Below, in pieces: positions 23,073-30,184 of a stretch of DNA of 36,321 nucleotides; the stretch's first letter is position 1; every line of letters begins with the position of its first letter. This DNA is from DAXETY01 sp051155755 (GTDB taxonomy: Bacteria; Desulfobacterota; Desulfobacteria; Desulfobacterales; SG8-13): the NCBI GenBank assembly GCA_051155755.1, contig DAXETY010000103.1, forward strand, positions 1 through 36,321, written 5' to 3'. Made by a program: the position numbers and the translations under genes. The notes below the pieces were generated by a model. It was not told the origin of the DNA. It saw nothing but the letters and a program-made list of their open reading frames with translations, and searched no databases.

Positions 23073-24595
23073 TGCGTAAAACCTGGGTGATTTTTAGTGT
23101 TGTTGGGTTGTTTCTTTTGAGCGCCGGCCCGGCCGCGGCGGCTTCGTCTATCGTGGTGGCCCAGGATGTGCCGCCGCGCATGATGAATCCCCACGGCGAC
23201 GACTCCGATGCCGGCCTGCAGTACATGGCCAATTTGTTCGACGGCCTGCTGCAGCGCAAGGGAGCCGAAGGCGAACTGGCCCCGGCACTGGCCGAGCGCT
23301 GGGAGCGTTTGGACATGAATTCCTGGAAATTCTTCCTGCGCAAGGGCGTCAAGTTTCACAACGGCAACCCGTTTACCGCCGAAGACGTCAAATTCTCCTT
23401 CGAACGGCTCAGCAACCCGGAAGTCTCGGAGTTCCTGAACACCGGCAAGTCCATCGCGGCGGTTGAGATCATCGACGACTACACGGTGGTCATCAAAACC
23501 AAAGATCCCATACCCTGGTTCGCCAACAACATGCACCAGATATTCATCATGGACAAGGAATCCACCGAGAACCGCGACTCCGGGGATGTGATGGTCAACC
23601 CCATCGGCACCGGCGCCTACAAGCTCAAGGAATGGGTCAAAGGTTCCTACGTGCGCCTGGAAGCCAACCCGGACTACTGGGAGGGCGCCCCGTCCATCCA
23701 GGAAGTCGAAATTCGACCGATTACTGAGTCCTCCACCCGCTTTGCGGCCCTGGTGTCCGGCCAGGCCGACATCATCACCGGCGTGCCGGTGGAACTGTTC
23801 GCCAAAATCAAAGACAATGCCAAGACCGATATCGTCAGCCGCCCGGCCCGGCGTTCGATCTTCCTGGCCCTCGGCAATGATGAAGGCAGCCCCATGGCCG
23901 ACATCCGCGTGCGCCAGGCCATGTACATGGCCATCAATGAAGATGAGATCATCGAGAAAATCATGCGCGGCCATGCCACACCGGCCGCCCAGGTGCCCGA
24001 TCCACCCACCATCGGCTACAACCCCGACATTCAGCGGCTGGCCTACGACCTGGAAGGTGCCAAGAAATTGATGCAGGCGGCCGGATATGCCGACGGGTTC
24101 GAAGTCACCCTGTCCGGACCCAACGACCGCTACGTCCAGGACGAGAAAATTGCCGAAGCGGTGGCCAAATACCTGGCCAAAATCGGCATCAAGGCCAAAC
24201 TGGACACCAAGCCCAAATCCATTTTCTTCGACGAGGTGGCCAAGGGACAGCTCGAATTCTACCTGATCGGCTGGTTCGACGGCACCTTCGACATGGGCCG
24301 TACCTTTTTCAAGATCGCCCACAGCCGCGACGAGGAAAGAGGTTACGGAGAGCTGAACGGTGCCAACTTCAGCGACCCCGAACTGGACAAGCTGCTGGAA
24401 TCCACCGCCAACATCGTCGACCCGGCCGAACGCGAGAAAGTACTGCAGCGGCTGAACAAGATGGCCATGGTCGACAAGATCGTCTGGATTCCACTGCATT
24501 ATCAGGAAGACCTCTATGCCGTTCAAAAAGGCCGGGGCATTGAATTCCAGCCGCGGCCGGACCGCTGGATGGTGTACAAGGAAATCAGTAAATAA
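23072..24595 (+). CDS. dppA: periplasmic dipeptide/oligopeptide-binding protein (SBP family 5)
   Basis: The substrate-binding component of the importer, 507 aa. It has a clear Sec signal peptide (MRKTWVIFSVVGLFLLSAGPAAAA, cleavage near residue 24; no lipobox cysteine). Family 5 features are visible: NLFDGLL, LRKGVKFHNGNPFTAEDVKFSFERL, NPIGTGAYKLKEW, VRQAMYMAINEDEII and the C-terminal WIPLHYQEDLYAV. The start is ATG 23072, six bases after GGAGG; a GTG at 23069 is adjacent but spaced less well. Unusual control elements occur on both sides (tetraloop hairpin upstream, alternative stems downstream), typical of a binding-protein gene expressed above the rest of its operon. Confidence 0.96.
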   Translation: MRKTWVIFSVVGLFLLSAGPAAAASSIVVAQDVPPRMMNPHGDDSDAGLQYMANLFDGLLQRKGAEGELAPALAERWERLDMNSWKFFLRKGVKFHNGNPFTAEDVKFSFERLSNPEVSEFLNTGKSIAAVEIIDDYTVVIKTKDPIPWFANNMHQIFIMDKESTENRDSGDVMVNPIGTGAYKLKEWVKGSYVRLEANPDYWEGAPSIQEVEIRPITESSTRFAALVSGQADIITGVPVELFAKIKDNAKTDIVSRPARRSIFLALGNDEGSPMADIRVRQAMYMAINEDEIIEKIMRGHATPAAQVPDPPTIGYNPDIQRLAYDLEGAKKLMQAAGYADGFEVTLSGPNDRYVQDEKIAEAVAKYLAKIGIKAKLDTKPKSIFFDEVAKGQLEFYLIGWFDGTFDMGRTFFKIAHSRDEERGYGELNGANFSDPELDKLLESTANIVDPAEREKVLQRLNKMAMVDKIVWIPLHYQEDLYAVQKGRGIEFQPRPDRWMVYKEISK

Positions 24596-24612
24596 CCGCT
24601 GGAAACCGTTTT

Positions 24613-24660
24613 CCGTCCGCTTCTGTAGCCGGGGGCGGACGGCAAGCGACGACAGAAGCG
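24613..24660 (+). promoter_or_regulatory. overlapping alternative stem-loops between dppA and dppB
   Basis: Stem 1 CCGTCCGC/GCGGACGG (24613-24620 with 24635-24642) and stem 2 CGCTTCTGT/ACAGAAGCG (24618-24626 with 24652-24660) share bases and cannot form together. There is no T-run. This is a candidate mRNA-stabilising or attenuating element after the binding-protein gene. Confidence 0.55.
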
Positions 24661-24698
24661 TGCAAGTCGCAAGTCTTTAATGCCGTCAGGAATCGGTT

Positions 24699-25664
24699 AT
24701 GGCCACTTACATCGCACGTCGATTGATCCAGGGAATCATCGTCCTGCTGGCGGCCTCCATGCTGTGCTTCATCATCTTCCGCTACATGGGCGATCCGGTG
24801 GTGGCCATGGCCGGCCGCTATGCCACTTTCCAGGAGCGCGAAGAAGTGCGGCGCTCCCTGGGACTGGATCAGCCCATGTACGTGCAGTACGGGCGGTTTA
24901 TCTGGAATGCGGCCCAGGGCAATTTCGGCAAGTCCTACGTCAGCCGCGTGCCCGCCCTGGGCCTGATCCTGGAGCGTTTTCCGGCCACCTTCGAGCTGGT
25001 TTCCCTGGCGGTGCTGATGGCCTTCTGCATCGGGGTCGGACTCGGGGTGCTGGTTTCCATCAAGCCTTACGCCTTCCGCAATCGAGCCATTATGGCCGGG
25101 TCCCTGGCGGGGATCTCGATCCCCACGTTTCTGATCGGGATCCTGCTGATCATGGTGTTTGCCGTCTACATCGGCATCCTGCCGCCCTACGGCCGTGGGG
25201 ACACCGTCCAGGTCGGATTCTGGCGCACGGGCCTGCTGACCCTGGACGGCATCCAGCATCTGATCTTGCCGGCCCTGACCCTGGCCATGTACCAGCTGGC
25301 GGTCTTGCTGCGTCTGACCCGGGCGGGCATGCGGGAGGTGCTCACCCAGGAATACATCAAAACCGCCTGGTCCAAAGGCCTGTCCCCGAAAAAAGTCATC
25401 TTCAAACACGCCCTGCGCAACGTCCTGATTCCGGTGGTGACCATCACCGGTCTGCAGTTCGGCGAGCTGATCGCCTTTTCCATCGTGACCGAAACCATTT
25501 ATCAGTGGCCGGGCATGGGCAACCTGCTGCTGACTTCGATGTACGAAAACGATCAGCCCGTTATCGTGACTTACATCATGATGGCCGCGTTGATCATCCT
25601 TTCGGTCAACATCGTCGTCGATATCCTGTACGCGTTGATCAATCCGAAGATCCGCTATGACTGA
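24699..25664 (+). CDS. dppB: dipeptide/oligopeptide ABC transporter permease, DppB type
   Basis: A 321-aa inner-membrane channel subunit with about six helices. N-terminal family features are IARRLIQGIIVLLAASMLCFI and LGLDQPMYVQYGRF. The EAA loop that docks the ATPase is visible (EVLTQEYIKTAWSKGLSPKKVIFKHALRN), followed by the conserved ETIYQWPGMGNL. It overlaps dppC by 8 bases. Like its neighbours it belongs to the D-F-A-B-C operon order here; the reverse ABCDF order is commoner. Confidence 0.96.
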   Translation: MATYIARRLIQGIIVLLAASMLCFIIFRYMGDPVVAMAGRYATFQEREEVRRSLGLDQPMYVQYGRFIWNAAQGNFGKSYVSRVPALGLILERFPATFELVSLAVLMAFCIGVGLGVLVSIKPYAFRNRAIMAGSLAGISIPTFLIGILLIMVFAVYIGILPPYGRGDTVQVGFWRTGLLTLDGIQHLILPALTLAMYQLAVLLRLTRAGMREVLTQEYIKTAWSKGLSPKKVIFKHALRNVLIPVVTITGLQFGELIAFSIVTETIYQWPGMGNLLLTSMYENDQPVIVTYIMMAALIILSVNIVVDILYALINPKIRYD

Positions 25665-26544
25665 ACGGCGCATCAAATCCAGACTGCTGCACAGCTACCT
25701 GCGCGATCCCTCCGCCATCGCAGGCAGCATCATCCTGACCGTATTTCTGCTGGCCGCCGTGCTGGCCCCCTGGATCACACCCCAGGATCCCTACGACCTG
25801 GAAACGCTCACCCTGGACAATTTCCTGACCCCGCCGATCTGGATGGAAGACGGCCGGGCCCCCTTTGTGCTTGGCACCGACGATCAGGGCCGCGACATTC
25901 TCAGCACCATCATCTACGGCTGTCGCACCTCCCTGATTGTCGGATTCGGCGTCGTGCTGATCGCCGGGACCTTCGGCATCACCATGGGCCTGCTGGCGGG
26001 TTATTACGGCAAATGGGTGGATGCGGCCACCATGCGGCTGGCCGACACCCTGTTTTCGTTTTCCACCACGCTGCTGGCGTTTCTGTTTCTGGGGGTTTTC
26101 GGCAGCGGCAGCGTACTGGTGGTGATCATCGCCATCTGCATCGCCGACTGGGTGAGGTATGCCCGCACCATGCGCGGCAGCGTGCTGGAGGTCAAGGAAG
26201 AGGCCTACATCATGGCCGCGCGGGCCACCGGCGCCGGGGACCTGCGCCTGCTGCTGCGCCACGTGCTTCCCAACGCGATCCCGCCCATCTTCGTAGTGGT
26301 GGCCGTTGATCTGGCCGTGGTGATCATGCTCGAAGCCACCCTGAGTTTTCTGGGCGTCGGCGTCCCGCTGACCCGTCCGTCACTGGGGATGATGATCGCC
26401 ATCGGCAAGGACTACATCTACGTGGGCATGTGGTGGATGATTCTGTTTCCGGGTGCCGCCCTGGTGCTGCTCGTGGTGGGAATCAATTTGTTCGCCGACT
26501 GGCTCCGGGAAGAGCTCAACCCGAAAATCACACGCAAAGAATAA
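25657..26544 (+). CDS. dppC: dipeptide/oligopeptide ABC transporter permease, DppC type
   Basis: A 295-aa second channel subunit. It has an N-terminal helix after the DPSAIAG motif, then LGTDDQGRDILSTIIYGCRTSL (typical of DppC/OppC), the EAA loop EEAYIMAARATGAGDLRLLLRHVLPN, and ATLSFLGVGVPLTRPSLGMMI near the C-terminus. The ATG lies inside the last codons of dppB, so translation is coupled and the two channel halves are made together. Confidence 0.96.
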   Translation: MTERRIKSRLLHSYLRDPSAIAGSIILTVFLLAAVLAPWITPQDPYDLETLTLDNFLTPPIWMEDGRAPFVLGTDDQGRDILSTIIYGCRTSLIVGFGVVLIAGTFGITMGLLAGYYGKWVDAATMRLADTLFSFSTTLLAFLFLGVFGSGSVLVVIIAICIADWVRYARTMRGSVLEVKEEAYIMAARATGAGDLRLLLRHVLPNAIPPIFVVVAVDLAVVIMLEATLSFLGVGVPLTRPSLGMMIAIGKDYIYVGMWWMILFPGAALVLLVVGINLFADWLREELNPKITRKE

Positions 26545-26587
26545 CCGCCGCCGCGGCGCTTTCCGGTAACGGAGTGCATCGGACCCC

Positions 26588-27481
26588 ATGTCGACAGAAG
26601 AAAACCTGCATTATTTCCAACGACACGGCAACACCGCCCTGGCCCACTGCATCCAGTGCAGCGCCCCGCAGGCCGGAGCCCACGTGGTAATTGTCGGCGG
26701 CACCCACGGAAACGAGCCGGCCGGAGTGGCCGCCATGATCGAATTTCATCGCAGTCTGGTCGACGGGCAGTTGGCGCTGAAATCCGGCACGGTCTCGCTG
26801 CTGCTCGGCAATCCGGAAGCTTACGCCCGGAACGTGCGCTATCTCGAGCGGGATTTAAACCGAAGTTTTGCAAACCCGGACGACGCCACCGTCGAGGGCC
26901 GCCGCGCCCGAGCGATCGGCCGCTTTTTGAGCGGTCAGCCGGAAATCACCTTCGTGCTCGATCTGCATTCGGTCAGCATCGGCGAATTCAAGATCGTGGT
27001 TTTCAATATCGAAAAGCCGCAGAATGAAGCACTTTCCCAAAAACTGAGCCCCTGCGGCCTGCACCTGGCCTACCACCCGGCGCACCTGCCCGGAACCCTC
27101 GTCGACGCCGCCGGCGCCCCGGCCGGATTGATGATCGAATGCGGCAACCATCAATCGCAAGCCGGACGGCAAACCGCCCTGGAACACCTGCTGCGGGCGC
27201 TGTCCCACTTCGGGGTCGTCTCCGCAGATGCGGAAACGGATTTTGCGCTGGCGGCCCGGGTCACCCGCTATGAAACCATCCAGGCGATTGTGCCCCGCGC
27301 CAATTTTGCCTTCACCATCGAAGATGTGTCCACCGGCTGTTTCCTGGAAGCCGGCCGGTGCTATGCCGTCGATGATCATGGCGCACACACCGCCCCGGAG
27401 GACTGCTACGTGGTGGTCCCATCCCGGCACGTGCGCCCTACCGATCACGACGCCGGATTCCTCTGCCGGCGGCACCGATGA
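26588..27481 (+). CDS. aspartoacylase/succinylglutamate desuccinylase-family Zn amidohydrolase
   Basis: A 297-aa M14-like metallo-deacylase (AstE/AspA family, PF04952 type) that hydrolyses N-acyl amino acids such as N-acetyl-aspartate. Visible are the zinc ligands H40 and E43 (GGTHGNEP) and H127 (LDLHS), the substrate arginine R92 (RDLNRSF) and the catalytic E184 (MIECGNH). A C-terminal beta domain contains YETIQAIVP. No signal peptide, so cytoplasmic. It starts 43 bases after dppC in the same orientation and is probably cotranscribed, which hints that the imported substrate is N-acylated or that its product is. The exact acyl group and amino acid cannot be read from sequence. Confidence 0.9.
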   Translation: MSTEENLHYFQRHGNTALAHCIQCSAPQAGAHVVIVGGTHGNEPAGVAAMIEFHRSLVDGQLALKSGTVSLLLGNPEAYARNVRYLERDLNRSFANPDDATVEGRRARAIGRFLSGQPEITFVLDLHSVSIGEFKIVVFNIEKPQNEALSQKLSPCGLHLAYHPAHLPGTLVDAAGAPAGLMIECGNHQSQAGRQTALEHLLRALSHFGVVSADAETDFALAARVTRYETIQAIVPRANFAFTIEDVSTGCFLEAGRCYAVDDHGAHTAPEDCYVVVPSRHVRPTDHDAGFLCRRHR

Positions 27482-27552
27482 GTTCCCCAGTTCTCTAAAA
27501 ACGGTAGATCGCAACAGACCATTGGCAGCAAGCGGAAAGGATTGGAATACGA

Positions 27553-28068
27553 ATGGACAGCATGATCCACATTGCGCTTGGAATTGTCGTTCTGGCCTGC
27601 GGACACCGGCTGTTCTGGATTTTTGTCGGCGGCGTCGGTTTTGTGGTGGGCTTTCATCTGGCCCTGCTGTATTTCGCCGGCTTGCCGGGTTGGGCCCATT
27701 GGGCAATCGCGCTGGTGCTCGGATGCGGCGGTGCCCTGCTGGCCCTGTTTTTCCAGGGACTGGCCATCCTTCTGGCCGGATTTGCAGCAGGCGGTTACAT
27801 CGCACTGTATCTGACCACTCTCGCGGGCATTTCTGATTGGTTTTGGATTTATCCCCTCGGCGGCGTCATCGGGGCCTTGCTTCTGTATTTGTTGTTCGAC
27901 TGGGCCCTGATCTTTTTGTCATCCATCGCCGGTGCGACGCTGATTGTGCAGTCGATCCAATGGGGGCATCTATTTGAACTGCTGCTTTACAGCGTACTGG
28001 TAGTTTGTGGTGTGGCATTTCAGACGACCTGGATGCTCCGGCGCCGGTCCCGCCCTAAACCGGGCTGA
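27553..28068 (+). CDS. small multi-pass membrane protein (DUF4203/TMEM198-like)
   Basis: A 171-aa, extremely hydrophobic protein with about six closely spaced helices rich in Gly, Ala and Leu (VGGVGFVVGFHLALLYF, LGCGGALLALFFQGLAILLAGF, LGGVIGALLLYLLFDWALIFLSSIAGATLIVQ), ending in a basic tail (RRRSRPKPG). The repeated G-x-x-hydrophobic pattern suggests the DUF4203/TMEM198-type fold, but I am not certain. It lies 71 bases after the deacylase on the same strand; operon membership is possible. No function is assigned. Confidence 0.75.
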   Translation: MDSMIHIALGIVVLACGHRLFWIFVGGVGFVVGFHLALLYFAGLPGWAHWAIALVLGCGGALLALFFQGLAILLAGFAAGGYIALYLTTLAGISDWFWIYPLGGVIGALLLYLLFDWALIFLSSIAGATLIVQSIQWGHLFELLLYSVLVVCGVAFQTTWMLRRRSRPKPG

Positions 28069-28110
28069 TGGTGATCCGTAAATCACCGCGCGTCACCGCC
28101 GCGGAGACTG

Positions 28111-29562
28111 TCAAGGGGATCGCATCGCTTGCAACGTTCCCCGGGAGGTGGCGACAACGCGAAAAGGTACATTGGCGGTGCCGACCCGGCCGTGGTCGTC
28201 CTGCACGTAAACGAAGAGGCGGTACGCCCCGTCCGCATCCGGGGCGGTTATCCGGCGGACCGGTGCCGCCCCCCGGGCCAGGCTGCCGCTTACGGTGGAT
28301 GGACGGGACTCGTAAGATCCGCCGCTGCCCAGTTCGGAGGGCTCCTGCAGCACTTCCCAGACATAGTCCAGAGGTGCGGCCTCCGGGTCAACGGCCTCGA
28401 CCTCCGCGATCATTTCCTCCCCGGCCGGGACGGTGACACCGTCGCGGGCCGAAAGACCGTTGATGCGCAGGTCGTTGACCGCCGGGGCCCGGTTTTCCGG
28501 CCAGGCGCCCGACCAGTTGTAGCGCATCACGTCCACGGTGGCAGTGGGTGCCGCGCCGAGCTCGACCCCCGGAAGGTCGCCGGTGAACATGCTGTACCAG
28601 GTGGGCGTGCGCTCCTGTTTCTGCCCCCAGAGAAACACGTAGGATCCCAGGCAGCGGTCGCTGTTGGCGGTAATGTGAAGGCTGTAGCGCCGAAGGTAGG
28701 ACGCTGCCTTGACAGCGCTGGTCGGTTCGATGGGACGCCCCCAGGGGGTCTGTTCGACTTCCCAGTGACCGTCGACGCCCCACTCGCTAATCAGATACGG
28801 TCCCGTGAAAGCCGAGGCGTCGATCATGGCGCGAACCTCGGCGATGGCACCATAGGCATTGATGCCCAGGGCGTCGATGCTCGGGGCAAAACGGACGATG
28901 TTTGCGACCGTGTTGTAACTGAAAGAGATGACGGTGATCACGGGATGCCGGACATCCCGGGCCTTGATCCGGCGGGCCAGGTCCTCGACAAACAGCCAGG
29001 CCTCCGGGGTGTCGGCGCCTTCCAGGTTGATTTCATTGCCCAGGGCCCACATCAGCAGCGCGGGGTGGTTGCGCCAGCGATCAACCAGTTCTTCGACCGC
29101 GGCGATTTTGCGGCTGCGATAGTCGGCGTCGCCATAGTCGCTGGCCGCGTGCGAAAGCCACACACCCAGCAAAACGGTCATTCCCAGTTCGTCGGCACGG
29201 TCGAGAACGGACCCGGCGCTCTGTGCGCTCCAGGTCCGTACGGAATTGGCACCGGCCGCGGCGGCCGAGGCCAGCCGGCGGCTGCCCCCCACCCCCTTGA
29301 TGTAGTAGGGCTCGTTGTTGCGATACAACTGGAAGGATTCACCGACCCTGCGCATCTCGACCATGGAACCGGCTTCGGTGGCGGAGGCAGGCGTCTGCCG
29401 GGCAGCGGCTTCCGGGGCGAGGTCGGCCGGAAAGGATGAATCCATACCGGAAGCCGCAGCCCGCACAACACCGAAAAGCAGCAGGCCGCTCCATAAAACG
29501 AGCCCGATCCGCGTCGCTATACGCAGAAGGCACCATCGAGATTGCCGGGAAATTGGAAGCAT
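28111..29562 (-). CDS. secreted GH2-like TIM-barrel glycoside hydrolase/transglycosylase
   Basis: A 483-aa retaining glycosidase-type protein. An N-terminal hydrophobic segment (about 19-37) acts as signal or anchor. A (beta/alpha)8 barrel starts at FQLYRNNEPYYIKGVGG (cf. GH2 barrel domains). The predicted acid/base glutamate is E177 (WALGNEIN) and the nucleophile E260 (ISEWGVDG). The last ~110 residues form an Ig-like beta domain (PAVNDLRINGLS...DYVWEVL...YRLFVYVQDDHGR), probably carbohydrate- or wall-binding. The start at 29562 is chosen to begin just before the signal segment; an in-frame ATG at 29676 would add 38 residues. A GH17-GT2 glucan synthase gene lies ~3.3 kb away, so a beta-glucan substrate is plausible (inference). 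Confidence 0.87.
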   Translation of the reverse strand: MLPISRQSRWCLLRIATRIGLVLWSGLLLFGVVRAAASGMDSSFPADLAPEAAARQTPASATEAGSMVEMRRVGESFQLYRNNEPYYIKGVGGSRRLASAAAAGANSVRTWSAQSAGSVLDRADELGMTVLLGVWLSHAASDYGDADYRSRKIAAVEELVDRWRNHPALLMWALGNEINLEGADTPEAWLFVEDLARRIKARDVRHPVITVISFSYNTVANIVRFAPSIDALGINAYGAIAEVRAMIDASAFTGPYLISEWGVDGHWEVEQTPWGRPIEPTSAVKAASYLRRYSLHITANSDRCLGSYVFLWGQKQERTPTWYSMFTGDLPGVELGAAPTATVDVMRYNWSGAWPENRAPAVNDLRINGLSARDGVTVPAGEEMIAEVEAVDPEAAPLDYVWEVLQEPSELGSGGSYESRPSTVSGSLARGAAPVRRITAPDADGAYRLFVYVQDDHGRVGTANVPFRVVATSRGTLQAMRSP

Positions 29563-29691
29563 GGCATCGATTTCCGATTCATCGTCGTTGTTTGCCGCAG
29601 GCCTTATTCGGTAAAAGGCATGCCGAAATAACGGAACGTCCAAGCGGGTGGGCGTCCATCGGCGCCCCCGAATCATGCATTACATTGTAAT

Positions 29692-29720
29692 ATTATAGTA
29701 TGCAGCACGCTATTCCACAA
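29692..29720 (-). promoter_or_regulatory. candidate promoter of the GH2-like gene
   Basis: On the minus strand, -10 TATAAT (29692-29697, perfect), a 17-bp spacer and a weak -35 TTGTGG (29715-29720). The palindrome 29679-29691 covers the expected transcription start and could be an operator. Confidence 0.5.
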
Positions 29721-29789
29721 GACTGCTTTAGAAGCCGGCCAGCCCGGCTGCGCGGTGCCGCGATCCCCAAACGTGAAAGGGATGCCCCC

Positions 29790-29870
29790 CAGACAACTGG
29801 CAGATACAGTGCCCTGCCCTATGCAGAGACGTGATGCTGCCGGGCCGGTTTCCGCCTGCGCGGGAACGAC
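29790..29870 (-). repeat. third, diverged and inverted copy of the 7.2-kb interspersed repeat
   Basis: On the minus strand it reads GTCGTTCCCGCGCAGGCGGA followed by AACCGG (29845-29870; 22 of 26 bases match 7226-7251), then GGCAGCATCACG (29830-29841) and AGGGCAGGGCACTGTATCTG plus CC (29799-29820). This is the same order of blocks as in the tandem copies. The ~27-bp GC-rich block between the first two segments is missing here. Confidence 0.7.
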
Positions 29871-30088
29871 AGACCGGGTTGAGTTCCTCAGAATGTGGTC
29901 TGCCGGTGCCGGGATGCCGCCCGCCGAAGGAAGCTGGTGGAGGGTGGTTCCGGGTATAAGGCGCTGCGAGTGCGGGGCAACCGACTTTCGGCTCTCAATC
30001 GCCCCTTGCAAATGGCCGGCAACCGATATATGATCCACCCGCTTTTGACCGGTCGAGCGCCAAAGGCCGACCAAACGTCAAACGAGCC

Positions 30089-30184
30089 ATGGACACCACG
30101 GATCCGGACGCGCAAAACCGGATCTTTTTTATTGCAGTCGACGTCGGGGCCGAATCGCAACCCGATGGGATGGCTGTGGTATGA
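30089..30184 (+). CDS. possible 31-aa peptide coupled to the radical SAM gene
   Basis: ATG at 30089, 31 codons, with a stop overlapping the next start (ATGA, 30181-30184). The predicted peptide begins MDTTDPDAQNRIFFIAVDVG. It has no strong ribosome site and no recognised family. It could be a leader that couples translation, or chance. Confidence 0.25.
   Translation: MDTTDPDAQNRIFFIAVDVGAESQPDGMAVV

Larger units (their letters stand above)
29563..30088. other. intergenic region with promoter and a diverged repeat copy
   Basis: 526 bases between divergent genes. It contains a 13-bp palindrome ATTACA-T-TGTAAT (29679-29691) abutting a minus-strand -10 box, and a diverged copy of the 93-bp repeat (29790-29870). 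The possible frames across it have repeat-derived composition and no ribosome site, so I see no gene. Confidence 0.55.

Noticed and set aside
22322..24526. 734-codon frame on the minus strand across dppF and dppA
   Set aside because: Antisense to two clear transporter genes; the composition is typical of an antisense frame, with no domain motif.
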